Assembly (NCBI GenBank): GCA_030141605.1
Contig: JAQGDQ010000027.1
Coordinates: 795,812 to 859,811, forward strand
DNA: 64,000 bases
Direction: 5' to 3'
Origin: Tubiluchus corallicola
Taxonomy: Eukaryota; Priapulida; Priapulimorpha; Priapulimorphida; Tubiluchidae
The position numbers and the translations under genes were made by a program. How positions within the stretch are numbered: the stretch's first letter is position 1; each line of letters begins with the position of its first letter. Under the pieces are notes generated by a model. That model did not search any database. It was not told the DNA's origin and saw nothing but the letters and a program-made list of their open reading frames with translations. Positions 12,701 through 27,600 of the stretch are shown here, one piece after another.

Positions 12701-13229
12701 TGCTGGCGCAGATTGTTTATAACTTCTCCAAATATTCTTCAGTCTCATCATAATAGATGTTCTTCATTTTTAATGAACAGCAATAATAATAATAACTACT
12801 GGTAAAGTGACGAAGAAACCCACCTCTGACTGAGTGGTGGTAGGTTCGAGGCCAAGCGCAGTTCGCGGCTTTTTGTCAATTTGTTCCTCCAACAAAGCAC
12901 TTTGTGCTTTTAATTTTTACTGCAAACATTTCGTTGCCATGTATAGTGTAACTTGTTTCTAGCTTCATTTACCTTGATTCTAGCTACTGATGATATTTAT
13001 TTGAACAGGTCCACCGGCTATCGTTTTTACCTGGAGACATTTCGGAAGATGGACAGGGCAATACGACGAATCTTCTCCTAAACCAACAGGCGAAATGATA
13101 GAGCTGTTCGGTTTGGTAATTGCCAAAGTTTCAGCAGATCTTGTGATCGAAGAATTGGAAGTTTATTATGATCCATGTAATATGGTTGCTACCCTGAACG
13201 GCAACAAACTGTGTCCTCATGTTGTATAA
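9737..13229 (+). CDS. Pathogen-related protein-like (SnoaL-like fold), three exons
   Basis: Coding exons are 9737-9946, 11545-11755 and 13009-13229. Intron phases (0, then 1) close exactly and give 213 aa. The order of motifs follows the plant 'pathogen-related protein' family: VWRNGKPNYDKVNKL near residue 20, a KSWEMESQHK block near 58, GNYNRLL in exon 2, GDGFALEVLEVLAGPP across the exon 2/3 junction, then FTWRHFGRWTGQY, PTGEMIELFG and a C-terminal EVYYDPCNMVATL. The family is usually about 210-240 aa and is thought to adopt a SnoaL/NTF2-like alpha+beta cone. Its biochemical role is not established, and the plant name reflects induction on infection. No signal peptide is seen, so it is probably cytosolic. 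An acceptor at 9730-9731 implies an untranslated upstream exon. Two long introns carry MITE-like repeats. Family call fairly sure; function unknown. Confidence 0.85.
10195..10350 (+). repeat. Possible SINE-like repeat in intron 1
   Basis: The block 'attgtgatggttt' and the following ~120 bp resemble 6240-6375. A B-box-like 'gtattcgaacc' lies at about 10330-10340. The similarity is weak and I judged it by eye. Confidence 0.25.
10716..11082. mobile_element. MITE with mariner-like 'acagggtgttcc' end
   Basis: The left end reads acagggtgttccaaaagaat followed by aggtgcagcagaaatat. The right end, about 11042-11080, is an imperfect inverted copy (atatttctgctccacttgtt...). The ~37-bp imperfect terminal inverted repeats and the CAGGGTGTTCC motif fit Tc1/mariner-related non-autonomous elements. 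There is no coding capacity. It sits in intron 1 of the pathogen-related-like gene. Confidence 0.55.
11115..11475. repeat. ATTCGA-rich inverted-repeat element
   Basis: Both ends are dense in 'gattcgattcga'. The segment 11140-11200 is roughly the inverted complement of 11395-11465, with shared blocks such as 'ggattc', 'ataaat' and 'ttcgattc'. The two arms enclose about 200 bp of unrelated AT-rich DNA. It looks like a degenerate foldback MITE just upstream of exon 2. Confidence 0.45.
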
Positions 13230-13389
13230 GATATTTAGTAACTGCAAAACAGTTTCTTAAAATCATGTTTTTAATTACGCATTATGCCAACATAGAAAAA
13301 AGACGTTAAAAAACGTGTTAATAGTGTATGGACTGAAACACAAATTTCTTTGTTCAGTGACACCATCATTCATTTATAATGAGATGAAT

Positions 13390-14430
13390 TAGGACACACT
13401 GTTATTCGTGAGGAGTGGAATCAGGCCTACTAGCCCTTAGGCCAGAAACCAGAATATGTCATATTGGTAACAACCTTAGTCTTATAATAAAACAGAAAAA
13501 CAATGTAAGTTTTCTTGGTATCTGTGTAGATAACAAACTTTCTTGGGATAACCACTTCAATAAAATTTACGATAAAATGGCATGCGGAACGTCTTACTTA
13601 CGGCAGGTAAAAGGTCAACTAACTAAACAGACAAACTTGTTAATTTTTAAAACTCTCATTCTACCGCAATTTTTATACGGATGCACACTTTTTCATGAAG
13701 TTTCAAGAGACTGCTATAACAAACTAAATAGTCTTCAAAATTATGCATTAAGATTAGTCGCTGGCTATTCAAATTAATCGTCCCTCATAACAAATCAAAC
13801 CTCTGCAACAGAATTAAGAACAACGTTTAACTCCCAATTTTACAAGCACATAAAGACTTCTACACAATCCTGTTTTTATATAAATACATCAACAATATTA
13901 ACACGCCCTTCATCAAAAATAAGCTTCCACTCCTCTTGGAGCCAATATTAAATCCAAGAACACACAATATTAAACAAATACGCACTAATAACAAATACGG
14001 CAACAATTCTATCACTAAACAAGGAGTTCAACTTTGGAATACCCTGCCATCAAATTTAAAACAAATCAAGTCTTTCGACGAATTCAAATCAAAATTAAAA
14101 ATACATACATTAAATCGTTTTGAAAACCCAACATACGTAAACGATAATATATATTCATCCACAAATTTTATTTACCCACGTCCATTTTAAATTACATGTA
14201 TATATTGTATATAGCCTATTATAATTTCCGTGTAATATTATAATGTATATTTTGTTTTAAGTTGTTTTAAATTTAAATAACTACTGGCACAGTAGTTTTT
14301 AGTTTGCACTGGACGCATTTGCCTTTAACTGTTGTGTGAATTTTATTCTTATGCTGCGATGTTCTTTTATGCTTTTATAGTTATGAATATCGATTTTTAT
14401 GGCAAATAAAAATTATATATATATATCCTA
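13390..14430 (+). mobile_element. Non-LTR retrotransposon (LINE) 3' fragment
   Basis: The frame 13415-13777 encodes the end of a LINE reverse transcriptase: VSFLGICVDNKLSWDNHF, a later LILPQFLYGCTLF block, and LNSLQNYALRLVAGY. After a stop and frame change, 13936-14190 continues with the typical C-terminal tail GNNSITKQGVQLWNTLPSNL and a FDEFKSKLK block. The fragment ends near an AATAAA and an (AT)n tract at 14404-14427. The RT catalytic YxDD region is absent (5' truncation) and the tail is frameshifted, so it is dead. The style is Jockey/CR1-like. Confidence 0.85.
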
Positions 14431-14753
14431 TGGTCCCAGCACCTGAAATTTCTTCTGCACCAGAAAAGATGTGAGAATTAACAATAATCGGGTAATTGTT
14501 ATAAAACTCACATTACTGCTTATACTTGCTCACTCATTAGAGTTAATTATGATTACTCTTGTCACCTTCAGTGGCATTTGATGCACATTTGTTCATGGCA
14601 TACGTTAGAGACTGACGGACAGCTTTGCTAGACTCCGATGGTTCCAGAACTCTTTGAAGTTTCAATTTCAAAAAGTTGATAGTCAAATATAACACACTAG
14701 AACAACGGCTAGGTTCCAGACCAGGCTCCTCGTGATGACTCTGAGTATGATAG

Positions 14754-15101
14754 TGTTACGGAGACACCTGTGTCGGGTCAGGTGTAGGGCCCTCTACACG
14801 CCCTGCTTCCACGTCAGCAGTGACTCACCCCTTTCTTGTAGGTCCAGACGTCTTGTTTGGGCCTACACGTGGTGTAAGAAGCCAGCTGACCTGGAATGCC
14901 AGTATAAAAGCGTGTAGAGGTCACTACAGCCTTGATTTCTGACACAGGTGCTCCTCGAGTGTAGTGCTGTTACTGAGTTAGTTAGTTATTTTTTGCGCAC
15001 GTGTATTTTGGTTCCTTATTTTTATTAGTGCTGTTAATAAACTCCGTACAGTGTAGTTTTGTGTATTTTGTTTTATGAGAGTTAGATGACAGGCTATAAC
15101 A
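14754..15101 (+). mobile_element. Candidate solo LTR
   Basis: The segment begins TGTTACGG and ends GGCTATAACA, giving the TGTTA/TAACA inverted dinucleotide-type termini of Gypsy-like LTRs. In between are a TATA box (tataaaag, 14903-14910) and, about 130 bp later, an AATAAA signal at 15036-15041, the U3-R-U5 order expected of an LTR. No primer-binding site or gag-pol sequence adjoins it, so it would be a solo LTR. A clear target-site duplication is not visible. A degraded relative lies at about 45830-46050 in an anillin intron. Confidence 0.6.
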
Positions 15102-15448
15102 GGTATAAGATACTAGTTTACAGACATTGATTTAGTTAATTAGCATAACATTTGTAATTAAAATTGACATTTGTAGTTAAGTAATCAGTTACACAACGAT
15201 AGTAAAATGGATCTTCATGATGCGAAATATAAAGACCGCCATGCCATCTTGGAGTTCGACCCCCTGGGTCGAATTCAGTCCAATAGTAATCGACGTCAAG
15301 CAAATTTGCCTATCGCTCCGCTTCCATTGTGACGTACGCTCACGGGAAACCGGGACATCTCGTGGGACTCATGCACCACACCTACGTAGATTCTACATAG
15401 AATCAACACATCCTTGATCGTAGAAGCTACCGCAGGAAGGCTACGCAG

Positions 15449-17720
<2,272 letters not shown>

Positions 17721-17724
17721 AAAG

Positions 17725-17965
17725 CAATGATTTATCAACTCTTGTCCAGATGTATGCTCGCGCTAACTTTAATGATTATAGCTTTGTACATTCTCATTTT
17801 AATAGCATTTTTGATCTTATGGCCTTGACCTTTTAAACCCAAAATCGACGAGTTTCCAGTTCTGGACCACACACGTTGCCTGTGCCAAGTTTGGTGATTA
17901 TAACTTTGTCTGTTTTTATTTTGTTTGGGAAACATACAGATAGACAGACAGACATGACTACATGT
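17725..17965 (+). mobile_element. Possible RTE-type LINE 3' tail
   Basis: The sequence 'gtgccaagtttggtgattataac' followed by 'ttgggaaacatacagatagacagacagaca' has the layout of the 3' ends of RTE-like non-LTR elements: a CCAAGTTTGGTGA-like motif, then a short tandem tail. No coding part is attached. Confidence 0.4.
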
Positions 17966-18839
17966 TCCCAGGCAGACCCTAACCATGTTCCCAATACCAT
18001 CTGCAAGAGTTATTAATAAACCGTATCGTGCCTTAATGAAAATAATTAACCTAATGAAAAAACTGGGCCCTAATTGACCTCTAAACTTTTCCAGTCACCA
18101 TAGACGTTTAATAATATTATAATTCGACTGGTACAAGCTTATGCGAACAATGATGTAAAATTACGACCATTTATAGAAAAAAACTGCGTAGAAATGTTTT
18201 TATTAATATTCACAATTATATTGCATAACGTATACATTGTCAAAATGCATTTACAATGCTATATGTTACATTAGTAAGCTTCTAAGTAGGCTATGCTAAA
18301 TTGGAAAATCAAATCTAGCACTTACATCACCTAAATAAAAATTACAATTAATTACGGTAATCTTTAAAATGGACAAAAGTTTACACACAACTGCTTTAAA
18401 ATATTAAGTCATGACATTTCGTTTGTATTATAACAATTACTAACCGAGCTGTTATCCAAGATATTTATCTCCTGTTATAAATTCAGGAAAGTGGAATTGT
18501 TATTAGAATATAACAAAATCACACAGCTTCAGACAACGCTTATTTTTCTGATCTAATAACACCACATTCAATATTACAAGCATCTAATGCATTACGATAT
18601 CTAATTACCAACTGCATTTGCATAAAGAGTAATTCATTCATCCCTATTTTTACACAGCTAGAATAATCACTCTCAGGATATTTTACCAATTTTACAAAAT
18701 TAGTGACTAGATATTTAAATATTTAAATAAACTAGCTGAGAGTTCAAATTGCATAAACAAACGGAGCTAATTGTTATTAGTCAGACCTTTTTGTATAAAA
18801 ATATAAAAAATTTGTAGTAACAATAAATAAAATGATCAG
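17966..18839. other. Intergenic, AT-rich, nothing recognised
   Basis: Very AT-rich sequence beyond the AOAH polyadenylation signal. No coding, repeat or RNA signals were recognised. Confidence 0.4.
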
Positions 18840-18845
18840 TTTATT
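18840..18845 (-). terminator. AOAH polyadenylation signal
   Basis: AATAAA on the minus strand, about 180 bp after the AOAH stop codon. It is the only perfect signal I saw in that interval. Confidence 0.6.
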
Positions 18846-19025
18846 CTGTCATATACAATTACTCAAATATATAATTATGTAACAGTAAAAAATTCTAAAA
18901 ACATATTCTCTTGTTTCATTCAATATAGCACATTCATATATTACATTAAAACACAAACGCAGAACATAAATAGACTTTGGTTACTGCAAAATTGGTGTTT
19001 TTTTCACGCATGAAGATTTTCAAGT

Positions 19026-21639
19026 TTAGTATCCTCCTTGGTCACCAAATATTTCCTCTATTCTTTCATTGTAGGGATTTTCTTTTCCAACCACGTGTGG
19101 AAATTCTTTTATCAATTTTTGCCATAGCACGTCTGCAATTAGAGCATTGCCAATCTGAAAGAAAATCCAGATTTTAATCAGAATTTGTTTTCATAAACTG
19201 CTTCTGCAATTAATAACAGCATGGTGGCATTTCTGTCTATGATACGAGGTACTATAAGACTGTCCTGGTTGCAACAATGCTAGATGATGTATTTAATAAT
19301 GATGAAACTTATGAATTATGAATTAAGCACTGGAAGCTGATGGTGCTACTGATTAATTGATTAATTATTCTAATTTATTTTCCAACTGAAAAAAGCATTT
19401 TAATCGGCAAGTTTAACATTGGTACTGAACACTATGAAAGATTTTGATATCCAGTGATTACATTTATGGTCCGTGTTATTAATTCTTGGGCAATGCTATG
19501 CCAGCAATTATAACTTAGAAAGTACTTTGTAACGTAATTATAAAAAACTTTCTAATTACATGGATTATGAGCAAAAATTTGGTTAAATACTATCTTCTCT
19601 CTATACTGAGCTATATTTGATACTACTACGTTTGTAAATGTGTGGATACATTTGTCTTATTTGGCTGTAAAAACACTGCACCTTCACATTAATGTAACAT
19701 TTATCATGTACTCACCATATAAAGAAAACTGATCTTAACTTTCTGACAGACAGCAACTTGTCACTTGAGGCTGGTCATGTGACTATGCCATATACATGTA
19801 CATTAAACATTTGTACATGATAATGGATGTTTTTGATAAAATAGCCAAGCCAGTAAAATTAATGCTATAAAGACTGTAACTGTGCACCAGTAGTCCAACC
19901 TGGCTCATAAAAGTGATTACCTGATTTGGATGAAACCCATCAGCAGGCTCAATAAGCTCCCAAACTTCTCCGCCTTGCTCCACCCAAATATTAATTGCTG
20001 AAAACAAAAGAGCAAAGTAAGTTGAGAGAATAAGGTCCTAACCATATCATTCTAACTGCATTGCTTATTTTAGCAAAAAGAAAAAGCAGCCGAAATGTAC
20101 CTTCTTGCATAGGACAACTGACAAAGTTGACGTCAAAATTCTTGAAAAGTGTGTGATATTCTTTTGCTACATCTGACATGACCTTAGACAATTCTGCAGC
20201 CCTCTGTAATTGTAAAAGAACAGAAACAATTACAAAACCAAGAAGTGGCTTTAACAGAAAATTTTATACAGCCGTACAGATACACATTACCAAGATTTTC
20301 CTACGTACTTAATGAATTTAATGAGTTTCTAGGTAACATAAAGTAACAAGGAAATTGTGTTAATCATCTCGTTGCGTGTTAAACTGCTTCCACTCGAAGT
20401 TACTAACCTAGCAGGCAAAGGTCATTGGATGCACACTGAATCAACATCATTCATCTACATCGAATCAACATTAAATAAAGGCTGGATTTTGAAATTTGAA
20501 ATCAGTGCAGTTTGATTTTGATTTGGCTCATTACAGCTGATTCACCTTTGAAGTTTGTACCACTGCTTATGATGAGCCACTTCAGTCTTCATTTGTTAAT
20601 TCCAAAAGGTCAAAAAACAGCTAAACTGGAATGGTGCGCGACGTCAACATTTCTTGCGCATCAACCTACAATATCCACTCGATGTCATAAAGGAACAAGG
20701 TGCTAGATGTGGTCATTAGTGTGCATTTAAAAACGCGTAGTTTTTACAATCTTCCCATATGAGCAGGCGGCTCATGACTCTGATCGCATCAATCATCACT
20801 TGGGGGAATGTCTCAGTGGAACTACCATTTACTGCTCTAGCTGTAGGTACTGTAATCTTGTGAACTGACTGAAATTTTTTATGGCTTTCAAGTTGAATCC
20901 CCACCACTGTAAGCAATATTATATAAATGGTCGTACTTTTGGTATTTGAAATGGCACCATCTTGTAATGCCTTTATATCTTTCTTTCCAATTCTTGCCAA
21001 AAGATGGCACTGCAGGTAATCCACAATAAACTCTACCAATACATCTACGGTGCATGTATTGAAAAACCACTAACATTAATATGGATTTAATGGAAAACTA
21101 AAGTCATATTAGTAATTCAGCCTTCCGAAAATGTACTTTACACAATTTACCTGAGAAGTGAGGTCACGTATAGTTTCGTTTGTGTTCATCCAGCCAAGAC
21201 ACGGTGTGACTAACAAACAATTAAACCAATCATACACGTCTCTGTATCTGACATCATTTCGTAACCTCCCGATCGGATGTATTCTGTCGTGTAGTGACTC
21301 GTACAGTAACCTACCATCAGCTAAACCACCCAACATCACATGACTACCATTTGGAAGTTTATCGTCCTGTGGCATACATTAACGTTTCCAGTTATAGAGA
21401 ATTGAATAAAATAGTGGTTTAACACTATATAAAGATTAATGTTTTGGTATATACACCTTCCCATTTTCAAAATCCGAATACTGTAATTCAAAAATGCACA
21501 AAGAGCTCTAATAACATTACTTGATAATCAAGAACAAACAAGCATTTTCCACAATCCCAGTCATCCGTTATATGATTTTGAAAAGGTAGTGCCTACCAAA
21601 ACCATGACTATAATTTTTATTACCATGCATAATAATTAT

Positions 21640-21672
<33 letters not shown>

Positions 21673-24600
21673 GTGCGTGCGTGCGTGTGTGAGAGAGAGA
21701 GAGAGAGAGAGAAAGCAAAAGAAAAAAGGTCTGAAAAGTGAAGAAAGAAGAGAAAAGATTAACATAAAGAATTTATTCATAATCACTTAGCGTGTGTCTT
21801 ATCTTCAAACGATAACGTATGTACACGTGTGACTATGCTATCTCTGATGTCGTGAATAAACCAAGTTGGGAAGGCTTTATCGTGAAACTATATGTTTACG
21901 CCTCTAGCAAACTTTGCTTGTTTTTCTTTTAAAAAATTAACGAAAAAATGAGATACGAAACAAACATTTTAGAATAAAGTAATAATAATAATAATAAAAT
22001 AAAAAGAACTCGGCAGTATCTACAGAAGTTTTGTCTGCTTTGTGTTCGTTTAAAGGGCCACTCACTAAAGAATACCGCAACTTAATTTCACTTGTTCTGC
22101 ATCATAGTCATTGACCACTATTTAATAAGTTTTTATTTAATTTTGTTGTTTTTTGTTTTGTTACTTTGGCCGCAGAATTTAAGTAGAATAACTACATTAA
22201 TTCCACCGTAGAACTTGCACTAAAGTACTACTCTACTAGTTTTATCGTTAAATCGACCATGCAGCATACACAGAAAAGGCTACGCAGCTCATTGCAGCAT
22301 TTGTCACTTGTCAACTTCTTTTTACGTGGAACCTACCACAGAACAAGAGGTACACAGATTGTGTGCACGTGTGGCGTGTGTGTGTGTGTGTGTGTATTTA
22401 AGTATTAAATATTACTATATTAGTAACATAATAATAAAATAATAATAAACTTTACATTTCTGTTACGAATAGTTGCATATCATGTCATTTTTAATTCAAA
22501 AATACCAACTGTAATACATTAGCACATTTAGGGCCTAAATAGCCGCAATCAAAAAAGCAGATGGAATTTCATAAGCTTGCGTCCTTTATGCATTCAAAAA
22601 TTTATATAATAATGAAATTAGTTTAGCTTTCTGAAGTAATTTTAATAAGACAAAAAATGATTTTGTACCAGCCATTGGAGAGTGTCTAGTAGATTATCCC
22701 TCATCTGAGCAGGTGTTGTCATATGTGCTACAGTATCAGCATAACTAAAACACAAAAAATACAGAAATCATACGTATTTTGAAGATAACTAAAGTAAGAA
22801 TACAACATTAGTTAAGAAATGGTTAAATGCACAAAAGACAGATCAATGTGTGAAAATAAAAATTTTCAACAGCACTTACCGATTACACACATCATTTCCG
22901 ACTAAGGCTATGGCTACGAATGCAGGAAAGTCATTTTGTTTATCACGAGCTAAGCTGAAAAGAAATTCTTAAATAAAGAAAATTTCACATTCTGTTAATT
23001 GTATTGGATATTCTGTATTATGAAAACTGTACAAATACCAAAGCCAAAGTAAATGAGTGAGTGGCAACAAGAGTGCACCTTGTTACAAAGGTAGATAATG
23101 CTGAACTTGACTGTAAACTGGATGGTTGACATGCATAGAAAAACTTTTTCTGTGTGACTACATATGCCATACTTCCTCCAGCCATTTCTATTATTGAAAG
23201 AACATTTACATGAATTCTGAAAGTGACTGGAAACACCTCTGCTGGTTCAGTATCTCAGTATACAGGATTATTGATTATGGTGAGGTAGGTTCTCATCTTG
23301 CCACAACAGTTAGCATGAGTAAACCCTATTTATTTGCTGGATTTTGGGCAATATCTAAGTTGCAGCATTCCAAACTCCATATAGAAAACTTGCTATATAA
23401 CCATAAAATAATGCTAAAGTTAACAAGCATTTTTATTGTTTAACTATAATTGATAAATCTTATCAATCCATTTAAAAGTCACACCAGGAGCCATACGAAG
23501 GCCTTGAGATTTATATACAAAAGATCATAAAAGTCATAAAACTAGTCACATGAGAAGATAGATAAAAGAGACAAATAGGCTAATGTAAAATGTGTGTAAA
23601 AAAACTTCCTGAAAAGTAGGCATAGAAAAGAAGATATTATCAATATTTAAGGACCAGATACAGACAAATAAAATAAGTTTGTATATCTGCAACACAGTGT
23701 TCATAAGACAATTACCACAAATTGTGTAAAGATGAAAAATAATAAACGGCACTTTCAAAACAGTAGGTTAGCTACTTCTACTGATAAAAAGGTTAATAAA
23801 ACTTACGCATTTCTGTAAGATAGTAAATCATATGAGCTAGCACCTAAAAAATAACATTGAAAAAACTAGAATTTTTTCCAGAAGGCATTTAAACATTTTG
23901 GTGTTTAGAAAACATGGTTACAAGCTATACTGCAACAACAGCTTAGGCAAGCAAAAGACAAGTGAACAGCTATTGAAATTCAAGAAGTATCACTTATTCT
24001 TCATAGGTTCAGAGAATGTCCATTATCCTGGAATTGCTAAAAAGGCTCTCAGAAAAGATAAAAAATGTGATGGATTCTTCATTAGCCCTGTTCTCTCAAA
24101 CAACAAGAAGCTCACATGACGCGAAAAAAAATAAAATATATATATATATATATATATATATACATGAAAACTCTATTCAGATTATTACCACATAAATGTG
24201 TATGTAATTTTAAGGTAATTAATGCCTGCAAACACAGGTATATATATATATACATATATACCTACCATTAACAGCAAGGTTTTGATAATCACGATGTACA
24301 CAATGATTTCTCTTCCACAATCTACGATAAATAGAGTCAGTGGGACCATGAACTATAGGCCAGGTGCTATTCCTATATCCTAGAAAAACAAACAAAAAAA
24401 TTTAACAACGGTATAATATGAAATCTGTTAACAGTACTACTTTACTTATTTCACAAAATATATGCTCTGCGAAAATATGCAAGACTAGCTTATGTAAACA
24501 AAATAACCAAATTTCATTTGATTACATTGACTGTAGTAGTATTCTTTTGTTAATAACTTCTTATTACAATGCAACCATGACTTTTTTTAAAAAAATACGC

Positions 24601-27600
24601 TCACGCCATATTATCATTGCTAGGCTGCTCGAGAGCCAAGTCAAGACCTGCTTGACCATGCACAGACAAACACGACTAAACTGAGAATTGTTCTCATTTT
24701 TGCATGTTATTGTTATTAAAATGGCAAAGACTAATCTGCAAGGCCAGTGTCCATGTCTACATGGTATTTCAACACACTTGGGTCTGGTTCACACAGCTCT
24801 GGACCTAGTAAGCTAATCGAAAATAGCTTGTAGGAAATGTAAATTGTAAACTAGAAACCAACTAGCCATACCAGTAAAATAAGATAAGTCAGGCCAGTCT
24901 CCCTCATTCTCCACAACATAAGTCAAGTTACTCAAAATTTCCTGAAAATAAACAAAATATTTCAGAAACATGTTACATATAGTATTAAGTTTAAATGTGC
25001 CTACTGAAGTTTGTATCTCATTGTGCTTATAACTACCTTTGTCAGATCTTTAGCTGTAAACCACTCAGCAGGAGCATGAAAATGAGCACTAGCCGAATCA
25101 CCCAATACTATGACGCCTAACTGTCCACTGTCTCCGCACAATTCCTCTTCAAATGGCTTGCCAGTGTCCGGATTCACACCCTACGTATTAATAGACTTTC
25201 ACTAAACAGTGATCAGATCCACTTAGTATAAAAAGATAGAGAGCCATTATTTCGGGGAAATGGTAAAACAAACACCTTTTAATAAAGTTTACCGATTAAT
25301 TATTGCATTAATTAGCAAAAAGATTGGCAAATAAATTTGCAGAGTCTTTTCTATTTAAAAACCATGATTTCGAATTCTGTTAGTGCATCGTTTCTGATAA
25401 TGCAGAATCCTTGCGATGATCAACACATTTAACATGTGTTAGCAGTCGTATCAAAACTTCTTTGTTAAAGCATCAAATTTATACTTACTGTCTAAATAGC
25501 AGCATAGAATGAAATGAGAAGACAAATACAAATTAGGCCCATTATACAATTTCCCATGAATATTATTCAGTTATTTTATGTATCTCAGTACTTTGAATTT
25601 TTAATATGTTTATTGACATAGTTCTACTTACATGTATGCCATTGCAATTTGAATCAGTTTTAATGTCGTCATCTGTTGGCCTATAAAAACAAAAACAAGT
25701 ATGAAAATCTTACAACTATTAAAATTAATAACAGCAAGTTACAAATAAAATCAAGGAAGTACAAACAAAATTTCACCTTTTACCGGGATAAACAAATGCA
25801 TCATTATCCCTGCAGTCCCTGCCTCTCCATGCTGTACCTCGTAATGCCTACACAAAAATACAATTGTAATACAAGATCAAAACAACAACAATACATGTCA
25901 ACAAATCATTGTTTCATAAATAAGGGAAATAGGCTAATACTTGCACTACAGTGTACCCATCTCACAATATACAGAAGTTTGCAACATCATATTATTCAAT
26001 TCATGTAAACATGTTTTGTTCCATATTTAAGTAATTGAAGTAATTGTATCACCTGATTTCATTCCTATTTGATCGTTACCATACGTCTACACTATAAATA
26101 CTTCTACGCTATAAAAACTTACACTATACTAGCACTCTATTGTACTCCTATTATTATTTATGCAGTTACCAGTAGTGCAATTACAAAAACATTCTTGTCT
26201 TACCGGCAAAACACTAAAATTGTCTTTATCTTCATCAACACCAGGTTCATGATGACTAAATATGCTGTAACAAAACAAAAGAAATAGTATTTCATATTTT
26301 ACAAAAGAGCAGTACAAAATAACCGAACTTAGCAATGTGTCCAGCACATTTGCACAGATGTGATTTTTTCACATTGGCTACTGCAACAAGCTATATAGTA
26401 ATCAACAGAAACCTAATATTTTTCTGTTAAATGAGACAAAATTACCTCCTAAAACCTCCACTGCAATAGAAGCATCACCAGACAAATTTACTGACTAGAC
26501 ATACCCAACAACCTCTTTATAAGGCCAGTTTGCAGTTCAGCGGCAACTACAGTACAAGTTCAAGGTGTGCAAACAGCAGGAAAACAAATCTTTGTACCTT
26601 ATACTCAAAAGCAACTGAATGATATTCATAATTATAATATACACCCAGGTGATCTATAAGTACGTAAAAAATTCTGCAAACTATAAATAAGAAAGAATAA
26701 ATTCGCTTACTCTATAAGAAACTGACATAGCTCCTTTATTCCAGGCCATGAACAAAGATCAGGCAGTTTAGTCAAGTTTTTCTGCAATAAAGTAAAATAA
26801 AACTTGAAAATCTCTGATTTATTAAAATAATTTCATATTGCTTTGGAATTGAAATAAACACCTAAAAATATTAAAGGAAAGGACAAGTCACTTAGCATAT
26901 TGGATTTACTTTTTTTACTGTTATCACCTAAACTTAGAAAAATGTAACAAAGAAATTTTCAAAAAACTGTCAATAAAGCATAAAGTTCATTTATAGTACT
27001 GTTGAATTGGAATTTTCAGGCATCGTGGTTGCTGCCATTCACTTGAAAATTATGACATGGTGGACTTCGTGACTTTTCATAAGCGCATAGTGGCTTTCAG
27101 TAAGCACACGCTGCTTAAACTAATTAAAATTTCTGCAGTTCTAATATTCTTACAAAAATATCTTAAAATTAGCTGTCCTTATATTTTTATAAAAACTTAT
27201 TATACTTTTGATAGAAATTGACAGTGTACTGCCTTCTTCAACCGACAAATGACATTATTGGCAGAAAAATGGGCATTAAAAATATGAGCGCCAAACAGTG
27301 AAATGATCGCGACTTACTTTGCTAATTATAGGAGGCACTCATGACACTTTTATTAGCAAACTTTTCTAACATTTTCTGCAAACATTGAAAAAAGCTTAAC
27401 TTCCTAAAGGGTCTGCCCTTTCCCTTAAATTACTACAACAAGACTCTAGGCAGCAACTTTTCATGCCAAACACAGCAAAACTGCTAGTATTAAAATATCA
27501 CCTTTTTTAAATGCTGGTTTATCTTTCGTCGAGCTTTCTTCAATGAAGTTCTGAACACAAACTGAAAATATTATTTAATGTTGAGATAACCATTAGACAA

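Noticed and set aside
12815-12870. tRNA-like A and B boxes (tgactgagtgg ... ggttcgaggcc)
   Set aside because: The boxes are only a few bases apart and no cloverleaf can be drawn; at most a SINE scrap.
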